From NCBI GenBank assembly GCA_034620365.1, contig JAQGEQ010000376.1, forward strand, positions 112,001 to 176,000: a stretch of DNA of 64,000 nucleotides. The letters are read 5' to 3'. The translations under genes and the position numbers were made by a program. Position 1 is the first letter of the stretch, and each line of letters starts with the position of its first letter. The stretch comes from Pegea sp. RAD2-039 (lineage: Eukaryota; Chordata; Thaliacea; Salpida; Salpidae). Below are positions 23,279 to 37,028 of this stretch, in pieces. The notes below the pieces were generated by a model. That model did no database searches, had not been told where the DNA came from, and saw only the letters and a program-made list of their open reading frames with translations.

Positions 23279-24122
23279 CTGTAACAAATAAGGCTCATAA
23301 ATCTCCTTACAAAATTTCTTCATTCAAACTCTTTTGTCAGAATCTCTGAGATGTCAAAAACAAATTATTTTTGGCTGAAAAATTCACAAAAGTTGTAGAA
23401 GCTAAAGAAAACTCATTTTCACCCAAAATCAAAGCTATTATGAAGATAATTTTTTGTTTTGAAATTTCTGTTTGCTATCTGTAAATTGAAATAACTAATT
23501 TAAAAGGATATTCTGAGAAATGACTCTAAGACTTTTAGATATATTGGAAACTTAGAGAAAAAATATTAAAAATTAGAAAATTAAAAACAGAAAAGTTATT
23601 AGCAAATTAATTTTTCATTTAAAAAACATATCTAATTAATTAATAAATTTGAAAGTTTTAATAATTTAAGACTAGTAAGAATAGTTTTTCAATTTTATAA
23701 ATGATATTAGACTCAACTAGATAAGGAAGTTAGAAAGAGATACTTTTGGGCGTATAAATAGAAATTTTACTTGATGATAACATTTGCTTATTTTTGTTTT
23801 GCAACTCTTTCACTTATATTTTAACTTTTACATTTACTACTTGTCTACTATCTTTTACAATTACTAGTATTACTTTGTTTCCTAAGATTTTAATTCTATT
23901 GAAAACTGTTTGTTTATAAAATTGAAAATCAATAATGTGTATTATGCTATAATTTTTCCTTTTCTTTTTTTTAAATTTAATTATCTTCATTTGTCAATAA
24001 TTCCTATTCTTTTGATCTATACTAAGTTTGAAAAATGACATACCTTAGTTTATTTGTCCAAAAACATTTTGAAAACGATTTAGATCTTCCCTCTGTTGTT
24101 TTCCCTTTTATTAAGCAGTTTG

Positions 24123-24184
24123 TCACTTGCCATTTTTTGCATCACAGGAACTTGGACAGCTAGTTTGGCTTGCTACTTTCATTC
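24123..24184 (-). pseudogene. Cys-containing exon-like segment, unit 3 (second copy, shortened)
   Basis: Frame MKVASQTSCPSSCDAKNGK, then an earlier TGA stop (cac tca on the plus strand), cutting the Lys/Gln tail. Part of the second, partial type II tail copy. Confidence 0.3.
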
Positions 24185-24780
24185 CTGTAACAAATAAGGC
24201 TCATAAATCCTTTTTACAAAATTTCTTCATTCAAAATCATTTGTCAGAAACTCTAAGATGTCAAAAACAAATTATTTTTGGCTGAAAAATTCACAAAAGT
24301 AGAAGTTAAAGAAGACTCGATTTTACCCAAAATCAAAGCTAGTAGGAAGAAAATTTTCAATTTTATAATTTCTAATTGCTATCTGTAAATTAAAATAACT
24401 AATTTAAAACGATATTCTGAGAAATGACTATAAGACTTTTAAATATATTGGAAACTTAGAGAAAATATTAAAATTTAGAAAATTCAAAATGATGAAATCC
24501 TCTATGAAATCAAAGCTGTTTCAAAAAATGATGAAACTTGTCATTGCAGCTTTCACCTTATAGATGTTTTCTTGTATTGCCAAAAAAAATTATTAAATTT
24601 TTGGTTTCCTACTTGATAATTGGCAACTAGTCAAAAAATTGGTTTAATTAAAAATATAATTAAAATCTTTCTTAAATACTTACTTAGTTAGATTGTCACA
24701 AAGTTTCATTTTCTTGATTGAAAGTTGTTTCCATCTTTATTAAGCATGAAGGAGATCGCAGATTTATTTTTAAAGTTATA

Positions 24781-25093
24781 TGACGTCATTGATACGCTAA
24801 AATGGCGTTGGATGACGTCAGCATTATTCAATTATACTTTAACTGAATATACTTACTTATGCTTCGCTGGTTAGCATTCAACATTTTAATTATGAAATTT
24901 GTACTGTGATGTAATAAAAGCGCAGTTTCATTTTGTGACGCGTATCTTATGATTGCTGATGACGTCATCTTTGAATATACAAGAAGTTGAGCACAAATCT
25001 TTCAGTTTCACAGAAATATTCTACAATCACGCCTGCAACATTCATAAGAATTTTTTTTCAGTTTTAACTTCAGTTCAATCGATGGTGACGCCA
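24781..25093. promoter_or_regulatory. CRE cluster, unit 3 (second)
   Basis: TGACGTCA at 24781, 24813 and 24960 (spacings 32, 147). The fourth site is mutated to TGACGCCA at 25086. It was brought in with the recombination junction near 24488, which supplies a second copy of the gene 3' flank. Confidence 0.68.
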
Positions 25094-25389
25094 CACAGGA
25101 ACGACACTCGTACTTGTGTAAAAACTCTGTTCAGAGAAAATAATAATAATCATCTTATTATGATAATAATAACTATCTTTAAAAGTCATGAAATTTTATT
25201 AAAAAAGTTGGAAATAAAAAAATTTATAAGGTATAAGTATATATAAATAGGTATTATAAATATATTTAAGGTATAAAGAACAAAAGGTTTACTTCATTTA
25301 TCAGAAAAAATTTCATGTTAGAAATCTTTGTAGTAAACCTAACACCTCCTTAATATTATAATTTTATTAGTGGTCAAAATTTAATAAAA

Positions 25390-25550
25390 GGCAAACTGGT
25401 TGCAACACCTAGCTCCACGGTACTTTTTACAAGGAAGTACTGGGTTCGACCCAGTTTGAGACATATTTATAAAACTCCTGACAAAAACCAAAAAACTCAG
25501 GAGAATGCTTGTTAGTGAGATGCGTTCTCTTTAGGCACGCTCTTTCGCAT
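25390..25550 (+). mobile_element. tRNA-derived SINE-like segment, unit 3
   Basis: Box B here is gggttcgaccc (25442-25452), closer to the pol III consensus GGTTCGANNCC than in unit 1. The minus-strand 60-codon frame over this element is not a gene. Confidence 0.5.
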
Positions 25551-27023
25551 GTATAAATATAAAATATAAATATACAAAAGATGTAAACAAGCTTATAATT
25601 ATTTAACAAATCAAAAACATTACTTTATTTATTTCTAAATATTTCATGATAGAAATCTTTGTAGTATACATAACAACTCCTTAATATTATAATTTTCAAA
25701 GTGGTCAAAAATTTAGAAAAATAACATATGCAAATTTAAAAAAATAATAAAAATAAAGACATATATGGTGAATGACCTCTAATTTAATAACATTCTAAAT
25801 TTTACATGAATACAAGCGTGTAGTTTCATACATTGGTATAAATTATAGTCTTACCTCTTACATTTACAAAAATAGAAATAAATTTTGAAATATTAGCAAC
25901 TATTATATTAGGTTGAACAGATTATTTATACATCAAACAGGGCCAGTTTGCTGGTCTAGTTTTATTTAAAAATTAAACAACATTCATCATAGTTCAAGCT
26001 ATCAAATAGAATTTTAACTTTTCAAATATTTTTATAGACAATACTTTAGAATTCCATACTTAGTAAGCTGTTAATAATATTTATATTTGCTAAGTAAATA
26101 AATAAGTTTTAAATAATTATTCAATCCTAATAAGTTTAAATAACTTTTAGAGGACACTAAACAGTAATTTGGCTATTTTCAAATTTTATTTAATAAATAA
26201 TTATTATTTAGATGTAATATAAAACAGGTAGTAAACGTATAATATGGAAAATATTAGAAAAAAAAATTAGAACTTTTTTTCAAACTTTTATAAAACTCAA
26301 AAGACACATATTATTGTAAACAGAGCTTTTCAGCAATTTAACAAAGTTATAAATAAGTTTATTGTTATAAGACCATCAGGACATCGAATTTCTTACACAA
26401 AAGAAGATACGCAAAAGAAGTTAAAATATAAAACAAAGCTTTTAAAAACATTCATTGTAAAAGTACTTACTAAACTTTTATTGATTATTAAAAAAATCTC
26501 TTCAACTTTTAAAGTTTGTCCATGTAGCACATGAGTATTTGTTTACCTAAGAAATTGAACGAAAATGGCTATATTCAAATTATATTTTAAAACTTAAGCA
26601 CTTAAAAAGTGCTTTTTAGCTGATTTCAATAACTTTTAACCACCTAAATAGTATTTCTAAATACTTTTATTTAAAATTTGAGATACATTAGGGCTGAAAA
26701 ATTTTTTAAATCAAAAGCTTCCACTATAATATTGAAAATCAGTTTGAAGCTATTGCAAAAGTCTATATGAAAACATAACAATAATTTAAATAAAAATTTT
26801 TTGTCCAGCAATCAAATGATTATGGTTTACTAGATAATAAATTGTGAATTCAATTTAAGCTGTTGCAACCACGGTGGAAAAATATAGTAGAGGCAGGACA
26901 ACAAAACTAAGAGTAGAAGATGTCCACAAAAAGAAATGGTACACTTTCTGCTTTTATATTGGCTCTTCCCTGCAGCAACGTAGTTCTCGATAGAACCCTG
27001 CTGGATTTCCATATTTGAAACAT

Positions 27024-27239
27024 TTACACCAAAGGCGCAGGCGGAATACAATTTTTTATGATTGAAATTAAAGTGTCTGGGTTTGTAACCAGTCCCCTGG
27101 CATCAATGATCTTCACGCTGGATACCACAGTCAGCTTGGTGTCATCCTTTATAAAAGAAGAAAATAATTTCAGTTGATGGAAACTTGTTATCTTGTTTGC
27201 GTCAAACTTCCAGTCTGTTAAGTTCTGGAGCGTCTTCAA
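27024..27239 (-). pseudogene. Exon-like block 'TDWKF', unit 4
   Basis: The core is intact, but an in-frame TGA (in cttgtatgatc on the minus strand) closes the upstream part that is open in units 1, 2 and 5. Confidence 0.3.
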
Positions 27240-28586
27240 GACGTGTTCACGTTCAGTGTTTTTATGCAGAAGACAGTTATAAGATCATACAAGTCTTTCT
27301 TGCTCTTTTTACCCAGTTTCTCGGTACTTACTGCTGCTGGTGTGTCAATGAGTCAGACAGGACACCTTTCTTTCAAAAACTCTTAGAAGATAAAATCTCG
27401 TTTGAAGATTTTGTTGTTAAAATAAAATTAAAAATTTTTAAATAAAATTTTCTGTGATACTTTAGTTTAAACAAATTCTTCTCTATTAGGGATTCATCAG
27501 GTTATAAATTAGGCAAATCATAGTTTTTAATTTATATGAATATAATTATGGAATTTTAATATTTTTAAATGTAAATAGCAATATCTAGTTGTAAAAGTTA
27601 TGCAAATTACTACAGCAAAATGGTTTGCATAGTTTTATTTAAAGTAAACTTGAGACTAAAAAGTGAGCTTAGTATTATTTTAAAAGCTACTTTTCTAAAA
27701 TTAGTTTCTGAAAACATATTTAAATCGTCTAAAGAAAGTAAAAGTCCTAAGCTTCAGTAAACCGTTTTGATGCACTATCTCCTAAAATCAAACAAACAAT
27801 CAAAATTATGCCAAGTTAGTAATTATGTAGAAGAAATTTTAGGTTTTTAATTTTTTTACAGCAAACAAAAAATTAAATATTTTTCAACAAAATCATTTAA
27901 TTAAACTTGAAAAGAAATAGAAAATGAGAAAATAACGAAAGCTTTATCAATTGTCATATACACAGTTGTACAAAAATTGTGGTTAATTTAGGTCAATAAA
28001 TTGAGACTTCTAAATTAAAAATTATTCTAAAACTGGAATTTAATATAAAATTATGATTTCAAAGTTAGTTAGAAGAACAAAAATTATTTGAATCAAAAAA
28101 AAATATTTATCACAAAAATAAAACTAAAATACTTTTAAAAGTCAAATCTTATGGTGTGATTCGCCACAAAAATTTAAATGTTTTTATAAAAGTTGCAAAG
28201 CCATATTCAATTGTAAAATTTTAACTTAACATTTTCTTCAAGAAGTAATTTTCAAGCAAAAGGTAATTTTAAATTCTACTAAGTTAACTCTAAAACTCTT
28301 TTGTAGAAGTTTTTTAGAAAATTGCTGATTTTAAGAAGGTTTATTAAATTGTAACAACTTTAGACTGCAAATTTGCTTCTGAAACATTTCTTATCTATAA
28401 ATAAATTTATTAAAGTTAAAATTTACGGAAAAATGAATTTGGCTTGTAAGGCTTTCTAGTTTTCAACTATTTAGCTACAGCGGTTTTTCTCCCTTTATTG
28501 ATTAATTAGTTAACTAAGCAAAACATAACTAATATTACCAGGAAGATGTAACTAAGATGCAGTTGATTATATAAACATGTTAAAAA

Positions 28587-28787
28587 ATGTTATTTGATAA
28601 TGAAAATATTCTTAGAATTCCTGGAGAACAATTCAGGAATCTTAATAAGTTTTTGCTTTTTGTTAAAACTCAAGAATTATCTTATTTTCACTTACCTTTA
28701 AAAAATGTTTCCCAAATGTTTTGTTTTAATCTTTTTTCTAAATTTGAAATCAAAAATACATTTTTAAATTTAAATCTAAGAAGCTAG
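28587..28787 (+). CDS. 69-codon-type ORF, unit 4
   Basis: Starts at the internal Met (MLFDNENILRIPGEQF); the proline in the first predicted helix differs from all other copies. Confidence 0.25.
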   Translation: MLFDNENILRIPGEQFRNLNKFLLFVKTQELSYFHLPLKNVSQMFCFNLFSKFEIKNTFLNLNLRS

Positions 28788-29739
28788 TAACAATAGTGCA
28801 TTTCAGTTGCACTAAATGAAATTAAATTTGTTCAAATATTTACATTTTTATCTAGTGGAAAGAATAATTATCAATTAATATCTAAACATTATAACGTGGA
28901 CAAATATTTTGATTGAACACTCTTTTTAGTATTATGATACTAAAGTAAAAATCTAATTTTACAAAAATCTCCATTCTTAAAATCATGATTAAATGAATGG
29001 AGAAAGGAATTTTTACTAAAGTATTTTCTACAGTTTATAAATTGTAATATTTTAAATATTTCTTTGTAGTCTGAAACTCAAAGATATAATTAAATTTTGT
29101 AAAGTAGTATGTGTTGTGCTTAATGATAATTATATATCTTTTTTGATGTTTAATATATCTGAAAATTAGTAAATTGTAACTTTTACGTAGGAACGTAAGT
29201 AAACAATCAGAAATAGTAAAATAATTTAATTATAGATAATTTATATGTATAAGTTTAATACTTATCTTAGTCGAAGAAATAATACAAAATGAAAGATTGT
29301 TGTGATAGGATTAGAGGGAAAAACTAAATAAACAGAAGATTTCTTTTTTAATAATTTTTTATGTAATTTTAAAGCTAAGAAGTTACAGTATCTTGTACTT
29401 CAGTTGTATGTTTAAAGTAACTGTAAGCTAATGTTTTAATCAAGTTGGTTTTTCTTGTAATTAATTAAATAACTAGGTATAATTTTTGTGTAAAATCTTC
29501 TCCAAGTTGAGCAAAATTTCTTTACCACTTTTTTCAAAAAGAATTTATGGTGCTTAATTTAAATTGGTTAACACTAATATTTAAAATAAAAAAAGCTCTA
29601 TATTTATCAAGACTTTTCACTTCATGAATAAAAAAATTGGCATTAATGTTTTGAAAGTAAAATTAAATCATTACCTTACATTTCAGTGACTTTTTGTTAA
29701 CAATTTTTGAATTTTTGAGCCTTGAAAACGTCTATTAAG

Positions 29740-30550
29740 ATGAGACCTAACGTAAACTTTGAGGTATTGGTTATTTTTCACTGTTACTCATTCAACATTA
29801 AAAAATAGATTAAAATGCTTAAAATTATTGTTTTTTAGTCGAGATTTAAAGGTTCTTTGTCGTTTTATAATTTAATAATTATCAAATTATCATTTTTAAT
29901 TTTCTATAAACTTATTTTTCATTTAAATTTCATTGTATGCCTACATTTGATTTCTAAGACTAGCACGTGTTAATACCGATTTTAAAGTTACATTATTCTT
30001 TATAGAACAGTGACCAACTTACTGATGAGGAACTCAATTTAGTTGTTAAAATTCTTGAATTTGCAGCAAAGGACTACAGTAACATGGATTTTATGGTAAA
30101 ACTTACAAACCATAAAGCTATTTAAAAGCTTATTATGAAAAAATATGTTTAATTAATAATTAGAATGTAAAACAAGTTTTTTTCTCCGGACTTGTAAAGT
30201 TTGCCCATGTTTGCAGGAATTGCGCGACGTAACTGAGGAAATGATGAATCTTCTGTTTAGATTCGAGGAAATTGGAACAAAAAATTCATTTGAAATATTA
30301 ATGAAGCAACTGGTAATTACTTCTTTTTTAACAGAAAAAACATCTGACATTGTTTGATATATATTTTTTAGTCGTGATACTTTTTATTTACCGGCTTTGT
30401 CTAAATCTTTTTTAATTAAATGACATAGAAGACAAACTTAAATATCATTTTCTAAATTTAATGTTTAGCTAATGCCGTTAAACAAAACAGATATTTATTT
30501 AAACTTGAAAAACCATATAAATTTTTTAGGATTCTAATCTTCCTGAATAA
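29740..30550 (+). CDS. Small helical protein, paralogue A (unit 4)
   Basis: Exons 29740-29763, 30006-30095, 30217-30312 and 30530-30550, stop TAA. Replacements relative to unit 1 are A62S and E71D, the latter in the last exon (gattct for gagtct). The minus-strand 65-codon frame over 30153-30350 is a shadow of exon 3 and its introns. Confidence 0.74.
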
Positions 30551-32078
30551 GAAGACTTCATCTCATAAGGTTAACTTATTATAATTTTTATTAACTTATT
30601 TATTAAATTATTTAACCAATGAAAGTATTTTCTAATTGTTATAAATTTATTCTATAAATATAATTTTTCTATTAAAAGTTGAAAGAAACTCATTATCATA
30701 AAAATCTTTAAAATCTAGCAAACTTATTTTAATATACAAAAAAGGCAGTAAATTAAAGTTTCATTTTGGTTTATAACTTATTATAAATTATCATTTTAAG
30801 AATAAGCTAAAGGAATTTCCCTTTAAAATGACAAAATCATATCCTGTAACTAAATTAATTTCTATAACTAAATGAAATTTTATTTAATAGAAACATCATT
30901 CAACATATGGAACTGGTTCTGAAGATATTTTTTCCACATTTCTTGATGATATCTTCAGACTTTTGGTTTGTTGAGCTTGTTGGTTCCAAATCAATATATA
31001 CAAATGATGGAGAAATTTCATTGTGTTTATTATCACTGAGTTTTAAGTACAAACTTTAGAGAGTTCAGATTTTGATCAAATGAATTGATTGACATCAAAG
31101 TTTTTTTAGTTTGTTTGTTAAAAATAGTAATTAAACGAGCAACTTTAATTATACTAAAAGCAGTTTATAAAGCATGTGTCAACTCCAATACAATTACAGT
31201 TCTAACAATAAAGAAAGTGCAGAGGTGTAGTCGAACAAATCAAGAAAAATAATAATTTAGTTTATTTCTAAAATATTTTATAACAAGTAATACAATCAGA
31301 TTAGAAACATGAAAAGAAAGTTGTCAACAAGAAAAATAATTTCATCAGCAGCCTTGATGCTATTAAACAGAGTCTTGTATTGAGTTTTGTTATTCAGCTA
31401 ATTTAGTAGTTTCACTGCAAATTTCCAACAAAACCGAAGCAGCCGAAACTCGTCATCAATGTCTTTAGCCAGATTAATAAAACTAACGAAAAAAAAACTT
31501 AAAATTTGAAATAGTATAGGAAAGACTACTAAAAGAAATGATTTAAACTTTTAAGTGTTCAATGTAAAAAGATGTAGAAGTATAAGTATAAAACTGATTG
31601 TAGCAGAAAAGGTGAATTTTCTAATATTAGATGACATAATTAAGCACAAAAGACGATATAAAGATATCTGGAGTAAAAGAAAACAACAAAATTTCATTTT
31701 GAAAGCAAAACACTTATCAGAAATTATTATTTATTTGAATATAAATTTTTCAAAATTAATCTTGGTTTGCTGCGCTTTAGTTGGCTGATGAAATCCTCTA
31801 TGAAATCAAAGCTCTTTCAAAAAATGATGAAACTTGTCATTGCAGCTTTCACTTTATAGATGTTTTCATGAAATTACTAAAAAAATTAGGGAAATTTTTG
31901 GTTTCCTGCTTGATAATTGGCAACTAGTCAAAACATTATGATTATTTAAGGATATAATTAAAATCTTGCTTAAATACTTACTTATTTAGATTGTCACAAA
32001 GTTTCATTCTCTTGATTGAAAGTTGTTACCAACTTTATTAAGCATGAAGGGAACCGTAGATTTACTTTTGAAATCATG

Positions 32079-32390
32079 TGACGTCATTGATACGATTAAA
32101 GGGCGAAGGATGACGTCAGCATTATTCAATTATACTTTAACATAATACACTTACTTATGCTTCGCTGGTTAGCATTCTACATTCTAATTATTAAATTTGC
32201 ACCATAATGTAAAAAAAGCGCAGTTTTATTTTGTGACGCATATCTTATGATTGCTGATGACGTCATCTTTGAATATACAAGAAGTTGAGCACAAATCTTT
32301 CAGTTTCACAGAAATATTCTACAATTACGGCTACAACATCCATACGATTTTTTTTCAGTTTTGACTTTAGTTCAATCGATGTTGACGTCA
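32079..32390. promoter_or_regulatory. CRE cluster, unit 4
   Basis: TGACGTCA at 32079, 32111, 32258 and 32383 (spacings 32, 147, 125). Confidence 0.7.
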
Positions 32391-32680
32391 CACAGCAACA
32401 ACACTCGTACTTGTGTAAACACTCTGTTCAGAGAAAATAATAATAATCATCTTATTATGATAATTATAAGAATTATCTTATAAAGTCATGAAATTTTAGT
32501 AAAAAAGTTGGAAATAAACAAAATTTATAAGGTATAAGTATATATATAAATATATATAAGGTATAAAGAACAAAAGGTTTACTTCATTTATCAGAAAAAA
32601 TTTTATGTTAGAAATCTTTGTAGTAAACCTAACACCTCCTTAATATTATAATTTTATTAGTGGTCAAAAATTAATGAAAA

Positions 32681-32840
32681 ACAAACTGGTTGCAACACCT
32701 AGCTCCAAGGTACTTTTTACAAGGAAGTACTGGGTTCGAACAAGGTTGAGACATATTTATAAAGCTCCTGACAAAAACCAAAAAACACAGGAGAATGCTT
32801 GTTAGTGAGATGCGTTCTCTATAGGCACGCTCTTTCGCAT
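32681..32840 (+). mobile_element. SINE-like segment with damaged box B, unit 4
   Basis: Box B has decayed to gggttcgaaca (32732-32742). The rest of the body aligns with the elements in units 1, 3 and 6. Confidence 0.45.
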
Positions 32841-34314
32841 GTATAAATATAAAATATAAATATACAAAAGATGTAAACAAGCTTATAATTATTTAACAAA
32901 TCAAAACATTACTTTATTTATTTCTAAATATTACATGATAGAAATCTTTGTAGTATACCTAACAACTCCTTAATATTATAATTTTCTTAGTGGTCAAAAA
33001 TTTAGAAAAATAACATATGCAAATTTAAAAAAATAATGAAAAATAATGACATATTTGGTGAATAACCTCTAATTTAATAACATACTAAATTTTACATGAA
33101 TACAAGAGTGAAGTTTCATACATTGGTATAAATTATAGTCTTACCTTTTACATTTAAAAAAATAGAAAAAAATTTTAAAATATTAGCAACTATTATATTA
33201 GGTTGAACAGATTATTTATACATCAAACAGGGCCAGTTTGCTGGTTTAGTTTTATTTAAAAATTAAACAACATTCATCATAGTTCAAGTTATCAAATAGA
33301 ATTTTAACTTTTCAAATATTTTTATAGACAATACTTTAGAATTCCATACTTAGTAAGCTGTTAATAATATTTATATTTGCTAAGTAAATAAATAAGTTTT
33401 AAATAATTATTCAATCCTAATAAGTTTAAATAACTTTTAAAGGACACTAAACAGTAATTTGGCTATTTTCAAATTTTATTTAATATATAATTATTATTTA
33501 GATGCAATATAAAAAAGCCAGTAAACATATAATATGGAAAAATAATTGAAAAAAAAATAAGAATATTTTTTCAAACTTTTATAAAACTCAAAAGACACAT
33601 ATTATTGTAAACAGAGCTTTTCAGCAATTTAACAAAGTTATAAATAATTTTATTGTAATAAGACCATCAGGACATCGAAGTTCTTACACAAAAGAAGATA
33701 GGCAAAATAAGTTAAAATATAAAACAAAGCTTTTAAAAACATTTATTGTAAAAGTACTTACTAAACTTTTGTTTATTATTAAAAAAATCTCTTTAACTTT
33801 TAAAGTTTGTCAATGTAGCACATGAGTATTTGTTTACTTAAGAAATTGAACGAAAATGGCTATTTTCAAATTATATTTTACAACTTAAGCACTTAAAAAG
33901 TGCTTTTTAGCTGATTTCAATAACTTTTAACCACCTAAATAGTATTTCTAAATAATTTTATTTAAAATTTGAGATACATTAGGGCTGAAAATGTTTATGA
34001 ATCAAAAGCTTTCACTATAATATTGAAAATCAGTTTGAAGTTATTGCAAAAGTCTATATGAAAACATAACAATAATTTAAATAAAAATTTTTTGTCCAGC
34101 AATCAAATGATTATGGTTTACTAGATAATAAATTGTGAATTCAATTTAAGCTGTTGCAACCACGGTGGAAAAATATAGTAGAAGCAGGACAACAAAACTA
34201 AGAGTAGAAGATGTCCACAGACAGAAATGGTACACTTTCTGCTTTAATAATGGCTCTTCCCTGCAGCAACGTAGTTCTCGATAGAACCCTGCTGGATTTC
34301 CATGTTTGAAACAT

Positions 34315-34530
34315 TTACACCAAAGGCGCAGGCGGAATACATTTTTTTATGATTGAAATTAGAGTGTCTGGGTTTGTAATCAGTCCCCTGGCATCAATGA
34401 TCTTCATGCTGGAAAGCACAGTCAACTTGGTGTCATCCTTTATAAAAGATAAAAATAATTTCAGTTGATAGAAACTTGTTATCTTGTTTGCGTCAAACTT
34501 CCAGTCTGTTAAGTTCTGGAGCGTCTTCAA
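34315..34530 (-). other. Exon-like block 'TDWKF', unit 5
   Basis: Core with replacements (FYQLKLFLSF, SSMKIIDARGLI). Open on the same frame as unit 1. Confidence 0.3.
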
Positions 34531-35866
34531 GACGTGTTCACGTTCGGTGTCTTTATGCAGAAGACAGTTTGAAGGTGATACAAGTCTTTCTTGCTGTTTT
34601 TACCCAGTTTCTCGGTACTTACTGCTGCTGGTGTGTCAATGAGTCAGACAGGACACCTTTCTTTCAAAAACTCTTAGAAGATAAAATCTGTTTTGAAGAT
34701 TTTGTTGTTAAAATAAAATTAAAAATATTTAAATAGAATTTTCTGTGAAACTTTAGTTTGAACAAATTCTTCTCTCTTATGGATTCATCAGGTTATAAAT
34801 TAGGCAAGTCATAATTTTTAATTTATATGAATATAATTATCGAATTTTAATATTTTTAAATGTAAATAGCAATATCTAGTTGTAAACGTTATGCAAATTA
34901 CTACAGCGAAATGGTTTGCGTGGTTTTATTTAAAGTAAACTTGAGACTAAAAAGAGTACATAGTATTATTTTAAAAGCTACTTTTCTATATTTAGTTTCT
35001 GTAAACATATTTAAATCCATTAAAGAAATTAAAAGACCTAAACTTCAGTAAACCGTTTTGATGCACTATCTACTAAAATCAAACAAACAATCAAAATTAT
35101 GCCAAGTTAGTAATTATGTAGAAGAAATTTTAGGTTTTTAATTTTTTTACAGCAAACAAAAAATTAAATCTTTTTCAACAAAATCATTTAATTAAACTTG
35201 AAAAGTAATAAAAACTGAGAAAATAAGGAAAGCTTTATCAATTGTCATTTACACAGTTGTACAAAAATTGTGGTCAATTTAGGTCAATAAATTGAGACTT
35301 CTAAATTAAATATTATTCTAAAACTGGAATTTAATATAAAATTATGATTTCAAAGTTAGTTAGAAGAACAAAAATTATTTGAATCAAAAAACATATTTAT
35401 CAAAAAAACAAAACTAAAATACTTTTAAAAGTCATGTGTTCTGGTGTGATTCGCCTCAAAAATTTAAATGTTTTCATAAAAGTTGCAAAGCCATTTTCAA
35501 GTGAAAATTTTAATCTAACATTTTCTTAAAGAAGTAATTTTCTAGCAAAAGGTAATTTTAAATTCTACTAAGTTAACTCTAAAACTCTTTTGTAGAAATT
35601 TTTTTAGAAAATTGCTGATTTTAAGAAGGTTTATTAAATTGTAACAATATTAGACTGCGAATTTGCTTCTGAAACATTTCTTATCTATAAATAAATTTAT
35701 TAAAGTTAAAATTTACCCAAAAATGAATTTGGCTTGTAAGGTTTTCTAGTTTTCAACTATTTAGCTACAGCGGTTTTTCTCCCTTTATTGATTAATTAGT
35801 TAACTTAGCAAAACATAACTAATATTACCGGGAAGATGTAACTAAGATGCAGTTGATTATATAAAC

Positions 35867-36076
35867 ATGTTAAAAATGTTGCTTGATATTGAAAATATTC
35901 TTAGAATTCTAGGAGAACAATTCAGGAATCTTAATAAGTTTTTGCTTTTTGTTAAAACTCAAGAATTATCTTATTTTCACTTACCTTTAAAAAAGGTTTC
36001 CCAAATGTTTTGTTTTGATCTTCTTTCTAAAATTGAAATCAAAAATACATTTTTAAATGTAAATCTAACAAGCTAG
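35867..36076 (+). CDS. 69-codon-type ORF, unit 5
   Basis: MLKMLLDIENILRILGEQF start. Nearly identical to unit 7 (52058) across this whole kilobase. Confidence 0.25.
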   Translation: MLKMLLDIENILRILGEQFRNLNKFLLFVKTQELSYFHLPLKKVSQMFCFDLLSKIEIKNTFLNVNLTS

Positions 36077-37028
36077 GAGCAATAGAGCATTTCAGTTGCA
36101 CTATATGAAATTAAATTTGTTCAAATATTTACAGTTTTATCTAGTGGAAAGAATAATTATCAATTAATATCTAAACATTATAACGTGGACAAATATTTTG
36201 ATTGAACACTCTTTTTAGTATAATGATACTAAAGTAAAAACCTAATTTTACAAAATTATCCATTCTTAAAATCATGATTAAATGAATAGAGAAAGGAATT
36301 TTTACTAAAGTATTTTCTACAGTTTATAAATTGTAGAATTTTAAATATTTCTGTGTAGTCTGAAAATCAAAGAAATAATTAAATTTTGTAAAGTAGTATG
36401 TGTTGTGCTTAATGATAATTATGTATCTTTTTTGATGTTTAATATATCTTAAAATTAGTAAATTGTAACTTTTATGTAGGAACGTAAGTAAACAATCAGA
36501 AATAGTAGAAAAATTTAATTATAGATAATTTATATGTATAAGTTTAATACTTATCTTAGTCAAAAGAATTAATACAAAATGAAAGATTGTTGTGATAAGA
36601 TTAGAGGGAAAAACTAAATAAACAGAAGATTTCTTTTTTAATATTTTTATGAAATTTTAAAGCTAAAAAGTTACAGTTTCTTGTACTTCAGTTGTATGTT
36701 TAAAGTAACTGTAATCTAATGTTTTAATAAAGTTGGTTTTTCTTGTAATTAATTAAATAACTAGGTATAATTTATTTTGTAAACTATTCTACAAGTTGAG
36801 CAAAATTTCTTTACCATTTTTTTCAAAAAGAATTTATGGTGCTTAATTTAAATTGGTTAACACTAATATTTAAAATAAAATATGCTCTATATTTATCAAG
36901 ACTTTTCACTTCATGAATAAAAAAATTGGCGTTAATGTTTTGAAAGTAAAATTAAATCATTACTTTACATTTCAGTGACTTTTTGTTAACAATTTTTGAA
37001 TTTTTGAGCCTTGAAAACGTCTATTAAG

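Larger units (their letters stand above)
15760..26048. repeat. Tandem unit 3 (type II start, gene A, composite tail)
   Basis: Longest unit (10.3 kb). Its leader is the type II variant, clearly diverged from type I and lacking the 784-1005-type block. Its 3' half is a mosaic: CRE cluster, the beginning of a type I tail (from about 21910), a jump back into the fourth CRE segment (near 22138), a type II tail (22200-23640), a second partial type II tail copy (23640-24487), a junction into gene 3' flank, a second CRE cluster (24781-25093), and a complete type I tail. Confidence 0.93.
26049..33338. repeat. Tandem unit 4 (type I start, gene A, type I tail)
   Basis: Counterpart of unit 1 in the second higher-order repeat, with the same block order. 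Locally it is a mosaic. The segment about 29060-29520 matches unit 2 (10270-10730) in diagnostic changes such as acgtaggaacgtaagtaaac and gataggattag. The segment around 28200 matches unit 8 (60460). Confidence 0.95.

Noticed and set aside
30153-30350. 65-codon minus-strand frames at 30153, 46324 and 62413
   Set aside because: They are antisense to exon 3 and the adjoining intron ends of the small gene.
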